Origin: an uncultured Coriobacteriia bacterium | GTDB taxonomy: Bacteria > Actinomycetota > Coriobacteriia > Coriobacteriales > QAMH01 | Assembly: GCA_902478425.1 (NCBI GenBank) | Contig: CABSKV010000040.1 | Span: 1 to 12,794 of the forward strand | Length of the DNA stretch: 12,794 bases | Direction: 5' to 3' | Shown here: in pieces, positions 1 to 5,578 of the stretch | Layout of the letters: every line of letters begins with the position of its first letter | Position numbering within the stretch: position 1 is the stretch's first letter | Made by a program: the position numbers and the translations under genes | Notes under the pieces: generated by a model | Databases searched by the model: none | What the model was told of the DNA's origin: nothing | The model's input: the letters and a program-made list of their open reading frames with translations, nothing else

Positions 1-1
1 A

Positions 2-940
2 AGCGACGTCGATTTGGCAGCGCTCGCCTCGCTCACGAGTGGCTTTACGGGTGCCGACCTCGCCAACCTGCTCAACGAGGCCGCCTTGCTCGCCGCACGT
101 CGCAACAAGAGCGTCATCACCAACGACGAGGTCACCGAGTCGATGGAGCGCGTCGTTGCCGGTCCCGAGCGCAAGGGCCGCATCATGACCGACAAGGAGA
201 AGACGACGATCGCCTTCCACGAGTCGGGCCATGCGCTGGTTGGCCACCTGCTCAACCACACCGATCCCATCCACAAGATCTCGATCATCGCGCGTGGCCA
301 GGCACTTGGCTATACGCTTTCCATCCCGAGCGAGGATCGCTTCCTGCAGTCCAAGAGCGAGATGATCGACAACCTCGCCATGTTCCTGGGCGGCCGTGTC
401 GCCGAGGAGATCATGAACGATGGCGACGTCACGACGGGTGCCTCCAACGACCTCGAGCGTGCGACGAAGATGGCCAAGGCCATGGTCACGCGCTATGGCA
501 TGAGCGACATCCTGGGCCATCAGGTCTACGGCGAACCCAACCAGGAGGTCTTCCTCGGCCGCGACTTCGGTTCGACGCCCGACTACAGCCAGGAGACCGC
601 CAACACCATCGACGAGGAAGTCGCACGTCTCATGACGACGGCGCACGATACGGCATATCGCATCCTCACCGAGAACCGTGCCCAGCTCGAGCTCATGGCA
701 AGCGTCTTGCTCGAGCGCGAGACCATCGAGGGCAAGGCTGTCGAGGCCCTGCTCGACAACACCTGGGACGAGTACGTCGAGTGGGAGAAGGCGCATCCCG
801 CCGAGGCGGAGCAGGACAACAAGGATCTCGTGCGCGGCACGGAGAACGTCGGTGCTCCCCACGAGCTCATGGGCCGTCATTCTGCAGACAGGCTCGCACC
901 GCCCACGACGCCACCATCACCAGATTCAGACGAGAGCTAG
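2..940 (+). CDS. ftsH: ATP-dependent zinc metalloprotease FtsH, C-terminal part (5' truncated by window)
   Basis: This is the C-terminal ~312 residues of FtsH, the membrane-anchored AAA+ protease that degrades misassembled membrane proteins and some short-lived cytosolic regulators. The fragment opens in the lid of the AAA+ module, with the family sequence GFTGADLANLLNEAAL followed by AARRN. The M41 peptidase domain follows. Its zinc motif HESGH is encoded at 218-232 and the third zinc ligand is the Asp of GASNDLERAT at 449-451. The transmembrane N-terminus and the Walker A and B motifs lie before the window. The reading frame is open from base 2, so the apparent TTG start at base 14 is only an internal codon. 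After the peptidase helices the protein ends in a low-complexity Pro/Ser/Asp tail, typical of the variable FtsH C-terminus. folE begins 12 bases after the stop, which suggests cotranscription. Identification is secure. Confidence 0.97.
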   Translation, partial: SDVDLAALASLTSGFTGADLANLLNEAALLAARRNKSVITNDEVTESMERVVAGPERKGRIMTDKEKTTIAFHESGHALVGHLLNHTDPIHKISIIARGQALGYTLSIPSEDRFLQSKSEMIDNLAMFLGGRVAEEIMNDGDVTTGASNDLERATKMAKAMVTRYGMSDILGHQVYGEPNQEVFLGRDFGSTPDYSQETANTIDEEVARLMTTAHDTAYRILTENRAQLELMASVLLERETIEGKAVEALLDNTWDEYVEWEKAHPAEAEQDNKDLVRGTENVGAPHELMGRHSADRLAPPTTPPSPDSDES

Positions 941-952
941 GACGCGCAGAAC

Positions 953-1519
953 GTGGATACGAAGAAGATTGAAGAGGGCGTTCGCCTCATCCTCGAGGGT
1001 GTGGGCGAGGATCCGGATCGCGAGGGCCTGCGCGAGACGCCTGCGCGCGTGGCGCGCATGTACGAGGAGATACTCGCCGGCCTGCATGAGGATCCAGCCG
1101 AGCTCTTCGTGAAGAAGTTCAACGAGGGTCATCAGGAGATGGTGCTCGTCCACGACATACCCATCTACTCCATCTGCGAGCATCATCTCGTGCCGTTCTA
1201 TGGCGTGGCTCACGTGGCCTACGTCCCCAATCCTTCTGGCCAGATTTGCGGTATCTCCAAGCTCGCACGCCTGGTCGACCTGTTCGCTCGTCGTCCGCAG
1301 GTGCAGGAGCGCCTCACCTCGCAGGTGGCAGACACGCTGGTCGAGGAACTCGATCCGCAGGGAGTGCTCGTCGTGCTCGAATGCGAGCACCTGTGCATGA
1401 GCATGCGCGGCATCAAGAAGCCAGGCTCCAAGACGACGACTTCCGCCGTACGTGGTAGCTTCATCACCTCGGCCGAGACGCGCGCCGAGGCACTCAGCCT
1501 TATCCGACAAGGAAGGTAG
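953..1519 (+). CDS. folE: GTP cyclohydrolase I (FolE, type IA)
   Basis: FolE converts GTP to 7,8-dihydroneopterin triphosphate, the first committed step of tetrahydrofolate synthesis, and works as a cytosolic homodecamer. The 188-residue product matches the ~190-residue short bacterial form. The N-terminus contains GEDPDREGLRETPARVARMY, the usual family opening. Zinc ligands are visible as Cys75 and His78 in SICEHHLVPFYG and Cys148 in ECEHLCMSMRGIKKPGS. The zinc-dependent IA class is therefore intact. The start is GTG at 953: it gives the full family N-terminus and has AGGA at 939-942 about 10 bases upstream, overlapping the ftsH stop. A start at the next ATG (1057) would lose conserved sequence. 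The gene is followed after 7 bases by the folP-folK fusion, so it sits in a folate operon downstream of ftsH. Confidence 0.97.
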   Translation: MDTKKIEEGVRLILEGVGEDPDREGLRETPARVARMYEEILAGLHEDPAELFVKKFNEGHQEMVLVHDIPIYSICEHHLVPFYGVAHVAYVPNPSGQICGISKLARLVDLFARRPQVQERLTSQVADTLVEELDPQGVLVVLECEHLCMSMRGIKKPGSKTTTSAVRGSFITSAETRAEALSLIRQGR

Positions 1520-1526
1520 GCCTCCC

Positions 1527-2828
1527 ATGCGGGCACGTGAATGGCATTGCGGCCCCTTCGACCTCGATCTTTCCTCGCCTTTCGTCATGGGCATTTGCAA
1601 CGTCACGCCCGATTCCTTCAGTGACGGCGGCATGCACGCCACGGCGCCCGAGGCGATCGAACACGCGCGCAGGTTGCTTGCATCCGGTGCGGACATCATC
1701 GACGTGGGCGGCGAATCGACTCGCCCCGGTGCCGAGGAGGTATCACCCGAGGTCGAGCTCGAGCGCGTCCTGCCCGTCGTGCGCGAGATCGCGGCACAGG
1801 GCGCGATGGTGAGCATCGACACGCGCCATGCGTCCGTTGCCGCCGCATGCGTCGATGCCGGTGCCTGCATCATCAATGACGTTTCCGGCTTTCGCAATGC
1901 TGACATGCGCGATGTGGCCGCACGAAGCGATGTCGGCCTGGTGGTCATGCACATGCGCGGCACGCCCAAGACCATGCAGGAAGCTCCCGCCTACGATGAT
2001 GTCGTCTTCGATGTCGAGCAGGAGCTCATGCGCATGGTGACGCGCCTAACGACGGAGGGCATCGAACCCGAGCGCATCTGCCTCGATTTTGGCATCGGCT
2101 TTGGCAAGAACGTCGTGCACAATCTGGAGCTCATACAGGCAACGGCGCATTTCGCCGAACTCGGCCATCCGCTCATGGCCGCAGTGAGCCGCAAGTCCTT
2201 CATCGGCGCGATTACCGCCGAGAGCACGCCCGCCATGCGCGATCGCGCATCTGCCCTGTGCGCGGTTTTCATGGTCGACCAGGGCGCGCGTGTCGTACGC
2301 ACGCACAACGTGGTCGAGACGCGCGAGATGCTGCGCGATTCGCACCGGGCTATCATCGGTCTGGGCTCTAACATGGGTAACAGCTGCGAGCACATCGACG
2401 ATGCGCTCGCCAGCCTGCGACTCGATCCCGACATCTGGATCGGCGCCGTCTCCGAATACGTCATGAGCGAACCGGCGTATCTGGAGGCACAGGCTCCGTT
2501 CGTCAATGCCGTCGCGGCTGTCCAGACGACGCTTTCGCCTCACGAGCTTCTGCGCGTGCTACATGGGCTCGAAGACGAGCATGGTCGCGTGCGCGGTGTC
2601 GAGAACGGCCCGCGGCCGCTCGACCTCGACATCATCGACTACTCGGGTGTCGTCTGCGCGGACGAAGAGCTCGATTTACCCCACCCGCTTGCGCTCGAGC
2701 GCGACTTCGTCGTGACGCCCCTGCTCGACATCATGCCCGGCTACAGGCTTGCAAACGGTGTCGAGGCCGTACGTGAGCATGCGGGTGTCGGTAGGGTGAT
2801 CGGGCCTGCTCGAGACGTGCTGATGTAG
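1527..2828 (+). CDS. folP-folK: Bifunctional dihydropteroate synthase / HPPK (FolP-FolK fusion)
   Basis: One uninterrupted frame of 433 residues encodes two consecutive folate enzymes. Residues 1-~270 are dihydropteroate synthase, which condenses hydroxymethyl-dihydropterin pyrophosphate with p-aminobenzoate and is the sulfonamide target. Motifs include GICNVTPDSFSDGG (22-35), DVGGESTRPGA (59-69), SIDTRH (96-101), SRKSFIG (221-227) and VRTH (257-260). Residues ~273-433 are hydroxymethyl-dihydropterin pyrophosphokinase: GLGSNMG (278-284), GPRPLDLDII (361-370, with Asp366 and Asp368 as expected Mg ligands), and LPHP (384-387). HPPK makes the substrate used by DHPS. The start is ATG 1527, preceded by AAGGAAGG at 1509-1516; the frame stays open back to 1452 but that part overlaps folE and is not family sequence. 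Two oddities are discussed as findings: the DHPS-then-HPPK order, and DFGIGFGK (187-194) where the family has DPGxGF. Confidence 0.95.
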   Translation: MRAREWHCGPFDLDLSSPFVMGICNVTPDSFSDGGMHATAPEAIEHARRLLASGADIIDVGGESTRPGAEEVSPEVELERVLPVVREIAAQGAMVSIDTRHASVAAACVDAGACIINDVSGFRNADMRDVAARSDVGLVVMHMRGTPKTMQEAPAYDDVVFDVEQELMRMVTRLTTEGIEPERICLDFGIGFGKNVVHNLELIQATAHFAELGHPLMAAVSRKSFIGAITAESTPAMRDRASALCAVFMVDQGARVVRTHNVVETREMLRDSHRAIIGLGSNMGNSCEHIDDALASLRLDPDIWIGAVSEYVMSEPAYLEAQAPFVNAVAAVQTTLSPHELLRVLHGLEDEHGRVRGVENGPRPLDLDIIDYSGVVCADEELDLPHPLALERDFVVTPLLDIMPGYRLANGVEAVREHAGVGRVIGPARDVLM

Positions 2829-2961
2829 GGCGCGTTGCCCCGTTTGCAGCCGAACAGGACATTTGTTTGCATTATGTGTTACCATGTGCAATTAGCATAT
2901 CTGGTGCCACAATCAGAAGTGCAGCTCAAATGTAGTAACTGATAGGTAAAGGAGTCCCAGT
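2829..2961 (+). promoter_or_regulatory. AT-richer intergenic region, probable promoter zone for the coiled-coil gene
   Basis: This 133-base gap separates the folate genes from the next group and is distinctly more AT-rich than its surroundings, especially 2860-2945. It contains a direct repeat GTTTGCA (2842-2848 and 2865-2871) and a short inverted repeat TTGCA/TGCAA around 2867-2891. I could not find a -35/-10 pair with normal spacing; the best -10-like hexamer, TAGCAT at 2893-2898, lacks a good partner. A strong ribosome binding site AAAGGAG lies at 2948-2954. A short GGGC/GCCC hairpin just after the folK stop (about 2828-2840) has no T tract and is not a convincing terminator. A promoter here is inferred from composition and gene spacing only. 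Confidence 0.35.
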
Positions 2962-3426
2962 ATGGACGACGCAGGTATCGAGGAGCTCCTCGACGAGCTT
3001 GCCGAGCGCATCGAGCAGTCCAAGCCTGTCTTGGGCAATAGCCAGAAGCGCCAGGTCGAAATTGGCCCCATCTTTGAGATTCTTGACGAGATTCGCGACA
3101 TCTTCCCGGAGGAGTTGCGCCAGGCCCGCATCATCGTGCGTGACCGTCAGGGCATGATCGAGGCCGCAGAGATCGACGCCAACCGCATTCTGGAGGACGC
3201 CGAGCGTCAGGCCGAGCACCTCGCTGGCGAGCAGGAGGTCGTGCGCCTCGCCGAGCAGCGTGCCCAGGAGGTCATCGACGACGCCATGGCACGCGAACGC
3301 GAGATGCGCGTCGGTGCCGAGGATTACGCCGACCAGATCTTCGCCAACCTCGAGACGAACCTCGACAACCTTCTCAAGAACGTCACGCGTTGCCGCCAGC
3401 GCCTGAACAGCGGTATGACCGACTAG
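2962..3426 (+). CDS. SepIVA/DivIVA-like coiled-coil protein
   Basis: The product has 154 residues, is highly charged, and is predicted largely helical. Residues ~33-60 (EIGPIFEILDEIRDIFPEEL) are followed by a long heptad-like segment, ~55-125, rich in Ala, Glu, Arg and Asp with no Pro, typical of a coiled coil. There is no signal peptide or membrane segment, and the single Cys is near the C-terminus. Such proteins are often auto-annotated as ATPase or ATP synthase subunit B-like because of the coiled coil, but no nucleotide-binding motif is present. In mycobacteria the same slot, immediately upstream of the DUF177 gene and close to rnc-smc-ftsY, holds sepIVA, a DivIVA-domain septation factor (about 245 residues, so longer). 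Homology to SepIVA is therefore inferred from synteny and composition. The start ATG has AAAGGAG 7 bases upstream. YceD starts 44 bases after the stop. Confidence 0.75.
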   Translation: MDDAGIEELLDELAERIEQSKPVLGNSQKRQVEIGPIFEILDEIRDIFPEELRQARIIVRDRQGMIEAAEIDANRILEDAERQAEHLAGEQEVVRLAEQRAQEVIDDAMAREREMRVGAEDYADQIFANLETNLDNLLKNVTRCRQRLNSGMTD

Positions 3427-3470
3427 CATATGTTCATTGCTCGGCGGCTCGATAGCTGGGAGGTCGAGCA

Positions 3471-4010
3471 ATGCAACAGCTCGTTGTTTCCATTCATCCG
3501 GATCTAGTCGAGGCAGCGTCAACGCGCTCTATCGAGAGTACGCTCGACGTGACTTCGTATCACGTGGGCGGCATGGACCTGCAGACGCCGGATGGCATTC
3601 ACTATCATCTCCAACTGACGAATACCGGAGAGGGCGTCGTCCTTTCCGGAGAGGCAAGCTGCGTTGCCACCACGGCATGCGCGCGCTGCCTTACGCCGAC
3701 GAGCATCGAGGTCTCGGGAGCCGTCGAAGGGTATTACCTGCTCGAGCCAGTTGAGGACGTCGACGGTTACGAGGATGACGAATTCGAGGTCATCGATGCC
3801 GATGGCAGCTTCGACATCGCCCCTGCCATCGTCGCCGCGCTTGTCTATGCGACGCCCTATGTCGTCCTCTGCAAGGAGGATTGCGCCGGTCTGTGCCCGC
3901 GTTGCGGTGCCGACCTCAACGAGGGGCCGTGCTCGTGCGATCAAGACGACGAAATCGACCCGCTCAACCCCTTCGCGGTCCTCAAGGACCTCAAGCTCGA
4001 AGACGAGTGA
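3471..4010 (+). CDS. yceD: YceD / DUF177 family protein, 23S rRNA accumulation factor
   Basis: The 179-residue product belongs to the DUF177 (YceD) family, which in E. coli and plants is needed for normal 23S rRNA accumulation and is usually encoded next to rpmF. The N-terminal half is beta-rich. A CARCL motif lies in the middle (Cys70 and Cys73, with Cys64 nearby). The C-terminus has the typical zinc ribbon CKEDCAGLCPRCGADLNEGP, with Cys134, 138, 142 and 145, followed by Cys154 and Cys156. The region between (about 92-113) is strongly acidic. The start ATG has GGGAGG at 3458-3463, 7 bases upstream. Here rpmF is not the next gene: an rRNA methyltransferase gene lies between them and begins 9 bases after this stop in the same reading frame. 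A role in large-subunit biogenesis follows from the family; the biochemical activity is unknown. Confidence 0.9.
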   Translation: MQQLVVSIHPDLVEAASTRSIESTLDVTSYHVGGMDLQTPDGIHYHLQLTNTGEGVVLSGEASCVATTACARCLTPTSIEVSGAVEGYYLLEPVEDVDGYEDDEFEVIDADGSFDIAPAIVAALVYATPYVVLCKEDCAGLCPRCGADLNEGPCSCDQDDEIDPLNPFAVLKDLKLEDE

Positions 4011-4019
4011 CGCTCTCCC

Positions 4020-5165
4020 GTGGGCTATAAGACATACATCTGCCCCCATGCCGCCCGCTGCGGTGGCTGCGAGTGGCTTTCCGTTCCCTATCCCATCCAG
4101 CTCTCGCGCAAGCGCGCGATGCTCGAGGAGCTGTTCGCGCCGCTTGGCCGTGACGTGGATGCCATGCTCGGCATGGACGAGCCGCTTGCCTACCGCCACA
4201 AGGTCATGAGCCCGTTTGCGCCCGGCAAGGATGGCAAGCCGCGATTCGGCATGTACGAGCGGGGGACGCACGAGCTTGTCGAGATGCGCGATTGCCTGGT
4301 CGAACACAAGGTGGGACGCCCCATCCTCAACAGCATCGCAGAGCTCGCGCAGGGCTTTCACATCCCGGCCTACGACGAGAACACGGGCAGGGGGCTGCTG
4401 CGTCACGCAATCGTGCGCGTGGGCAAGAACACGGGCCAGGTCATGGTGACTCTCGTCGTCAACCGCAAGGAGTTCCCGCGCAAGAAGGCCTTCGTCGCGG
4501 CACTGCGCAAGCGACATCCGTCCATCGCGAGCGTGAGCTTCAACGTGAACACGCGGCGCACGAACGCCGTGCTCGGGCCGCTTTCGATGACGGCCTACGG
4601 ACAGGGCTGGATCGAGGACGAGCTATGCGGCTGCACGTTCCGCATTCCGGCCGATGCGTTCTACCAGACCAATCCCGCGCAAACCGAGTTGCTCTACCAG
4701 ACGGCCATCGACATGGCCCAGCTGCGCGAAGGCGACCGCGTGCTCGACGCGTACTGTGGTATCGGCACCATCGGCATCATCGCCGCCAAGCAGACGCGCA
4801 TCGAGCTCGTTGGCGTGGAGAGCGTCGAGTCCGCCGTTCAGATTGCGGCCGAGAACGCGCGCATCAATCGCGTGAAGAACGCGAGCTTCGTCTGCAGCGA
4901 TGCGGGGGAGTACCTTGCCAAGACCGACGAGGCCTTCGACGTCGTCATACTCGATCCGCCGCGTGCGGGCGCTTCCGAGGAGTTTTTGGCAAGTCTGCTC
5001 GCCGCCGCGCCGCGCCGTATCGTCTACATCAGCTGCAATCCGGTGACGCAGGTGCGCGATATCGAGCTCCTTGCACCTGCGTATCAGGTGAAGCGACTCG
5101 TGGGCGTGGACATGTTTCCGCACACCAAGCACCTCGAGAGCGTCGCGCTTCTCGTGCGCCGATGA
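4020..5165 (+). CDS. rlmD: 23S rRNA 5-methyluridine methyltransferase, RlmD/RumA (RlmCD) family, TRAM-less
   Basis: This 381-residue SAM-dependent enzyme methylates C5 of uridine in RNA, by family in 23S rRNA. An iron-sulfur cluster site is visible: Cys8, Cys14 and Cys17 in CPHAARCGGCEW, with Cys92 in MRDCLVEH as the likely fourth ligand. The SAM-binding motif is VLDAYCGIGT (241-250) and FYQTNP lies at 214-219. DPPRAG is at 312-317, the catalytic nucleophile is Cys339 in YISCNPVT, and the general base is Glu373 in HTKHLESVALL. The N-terminal TRAM domain found in E. coli RlmD is absent. The start must be GTG 4020, since the yceD stop (4008-4010) lies in this same frame and any later start would lose the cluster cysteines. 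No clear Shine-Dalgarno sequence precedes it, so translation probably depends on coupling to yceD. The target base (U1939, U747 or both) cannot be read from sequence. Confidence 0.9.
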   Translation: MGYKTYICPHAARCGGCEWLSVPYPIQLSRKRAMLEELFAPLGRDVDAMLGMDEPLAYRHKVMSPFAPGKDGKPRFGMYERGTHELVEMRDCLVEHKVGRPILNSIAELAQGFHIPAYDENTGRGLLRHAIVRVGKNTGQVMVTLVVNRKEFPRKKAFVAALRKRHPSIASVSFNVNTRRTNAVLGPLSMTAYGQGWIEDELCGCTFRIPADAFYQTNPAQTELLYQTAIDMAQLREGDRVLDAYCGIGTIGIIAAKQTRIELVGVESVESAVQIAAENARINRVKNASFVCSDAGEYLAKTDEAFDVVILDPPRAGASEEFLASLLAAAPRRIVYISCNPVTQVRDIELLAPAYQVKRLVGVDMFPHTKHLESVALLVRR

Positions 5166-5206
5166 GAAATCTGCCCGGAGTGCCTTTCTCATTTCATTTT
5201 TCTTCT
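5164..5206 (+). terminator. Weak hairpin with T-rich tract after rlmD
   Basis: GAGAAA (5164-5169) pairs with TTTCTC (5185-5190) across a 15-base loop, and a T-rich run (5191-5206) follows. The stem is short and AT-rich and overlaps the rlmD stop codon, so this is at best a leaky terminator. Its position just before the rpmF promoter is consistent with one. Confidence 0.35.
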
Positions 5207-5241
5207 TCACTCTGATAGCAAAGCGTGATATATTACTTTCT
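5206..5241 (+). promoter_or_regulatory. Extended -10 housekeeping-sigma promoter for rpmF
   Basis: A -35-like TTCACT (5206-5211) is separated by exactly 17 bases from a -10 TATATT (5229-5234). The bases TGA immediately before the -10 give the TGN extended -10 element (5226-5228). Matches to the TTGACA/TATAAT consensus are 4/6 and 5/6. The surroundings are AT-rich in an otherwise GC-rich window. Transcription would start near 5241, giving rpmF a leader of about 60 bases. This is the best promoter in the window and would also feed plsX and the genes beyond if the downstream hairpin is read through. Confidence 0.75.
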
Positions 5242-5261
5242 CGCGTGTTCTAAGAGATTCT

Positions 5262-5280
5262 GCGCGTCATGGCGGCGCGC
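5262..5280 (+). other. Short GC-rich hairpin in the rpmF leader
   Basis: GCGCG (5262-5266) and CGCGC (5276-5280) can form a 5-bp stem with a 9-base loop, ending 7 bases before the Shine-Dalgarno AAAGG. A leader hairpin here could affect L32 translation, but GC-rich sequence makes such stems by chance and nothing else supports regulation. Confidence 0.3.
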
Positions 5281-5301
5281 TTGCTAGAAAGGTTACAGAC
5301 G

Positions 5302-5484
5302 ATGGCAGTACCCAAGCGTAAAACTGGCAGGATGAGGACCCATTCCCGTCGTTCCTCCAACGACGTGTGCAGGACGGCACCCCGTTCCGTCTGCCCGCAG
5401 TGCGGCGAGGTCAAGCTTCCGCACACCATTTGCCCGAGCTGTGGCTACTACAAGGGCCGTGAGGTTCTCGTCGTCGAGGACTAA
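5302..5484 (+). CDS. rpmF: 50S ribosomal protein L32 (bL32), zinc-ribbon form
   Basis: The 60-residue basic protein starts with the family signature MAVPKRKTGRMRTHSRR. It carries a four-cysteine zinc ribbon, CPQC (Cys31, Cys34) and CPSC (Cys44, Cys47), plus an extra Cys23. This is the zinc-binding version of L32, a large-subunit protein located near the exit region of domain VI. The frame is open back to an ATG at 5269, but the family start is the ATG at 5302, with AAAGG at 5288-5292, 9 bases upstream. The gene has its own strong promoter and is followed by a hairpin with a T-rich tract. In many bacteria yceD, rpmF and plsX are adjacent; here rlmD and a promoter lie between yceD and rpmF. A leader hairpin lies just upstream of the ribosome binding site. 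Confidence 0.97.
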   Translation: MAVPKRKTGRMRTHSRRSSNDVCRTAPRSVCPQCGEVKLPHTICPSCGYYKGREVLVVED

Positions 5485-5505
5485 CGGAAATCTACACATT
5501 GCATG

Positions 5506-5549
5506 TAATCCTGCAGACGGTTTCCGCTTGCAGGATTATTTCTTTATTC
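5506..5549 (+). terminator. Strong hairpin with T-rich tract between rpmF and plsX (terminator or attenuator)
   Basis: TAATCCTGCA (5506-5515) is perfectly complementary to TGCAGGATTA (5529-5538). The inner bases GACGG (5516-5520) and CCGCT (5524-5528) extend the stem by three more G-C pairs after one G-T wobble and one mismatch, closing a TTT loop (5521-5523). TTTCTTTATTC follows at 5539-5549. This is the shape of an intrinsic terminator 21 bases after the rpmF stop. It would separate high L32 expression from plsX, either fully or partly. Confidence 0.65.
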
Positions 5550-5578
5550 TGGGAAGAAACTTCTCGTGAGGCGGGTGA

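Noticed and set aside
1452..1526. An upstream start for the folP-folK gene
   Set aside because: The extension overlaps folE and gives non-family sequence; ATG 1527 has a strong AAGGAAGG ribosome binding site.
926..1975. A 349-codon minus-strand frame across folE and folP
   Set aside because: It overlaps two secure genes, has no motifs, and no ribosome binding site or promoter supports it.
2828..2840. A terminator after folP-folK
   Set aside because: The GGGC/GCCC stem has only four base pairs and no T tract follows.
5269..5301. An upstream ATG for rpmF
   Set aside because: It would add 11 residues before the conserved MAVPKRK start and has no ribosome binding site, whereas ATG 5302 has one.
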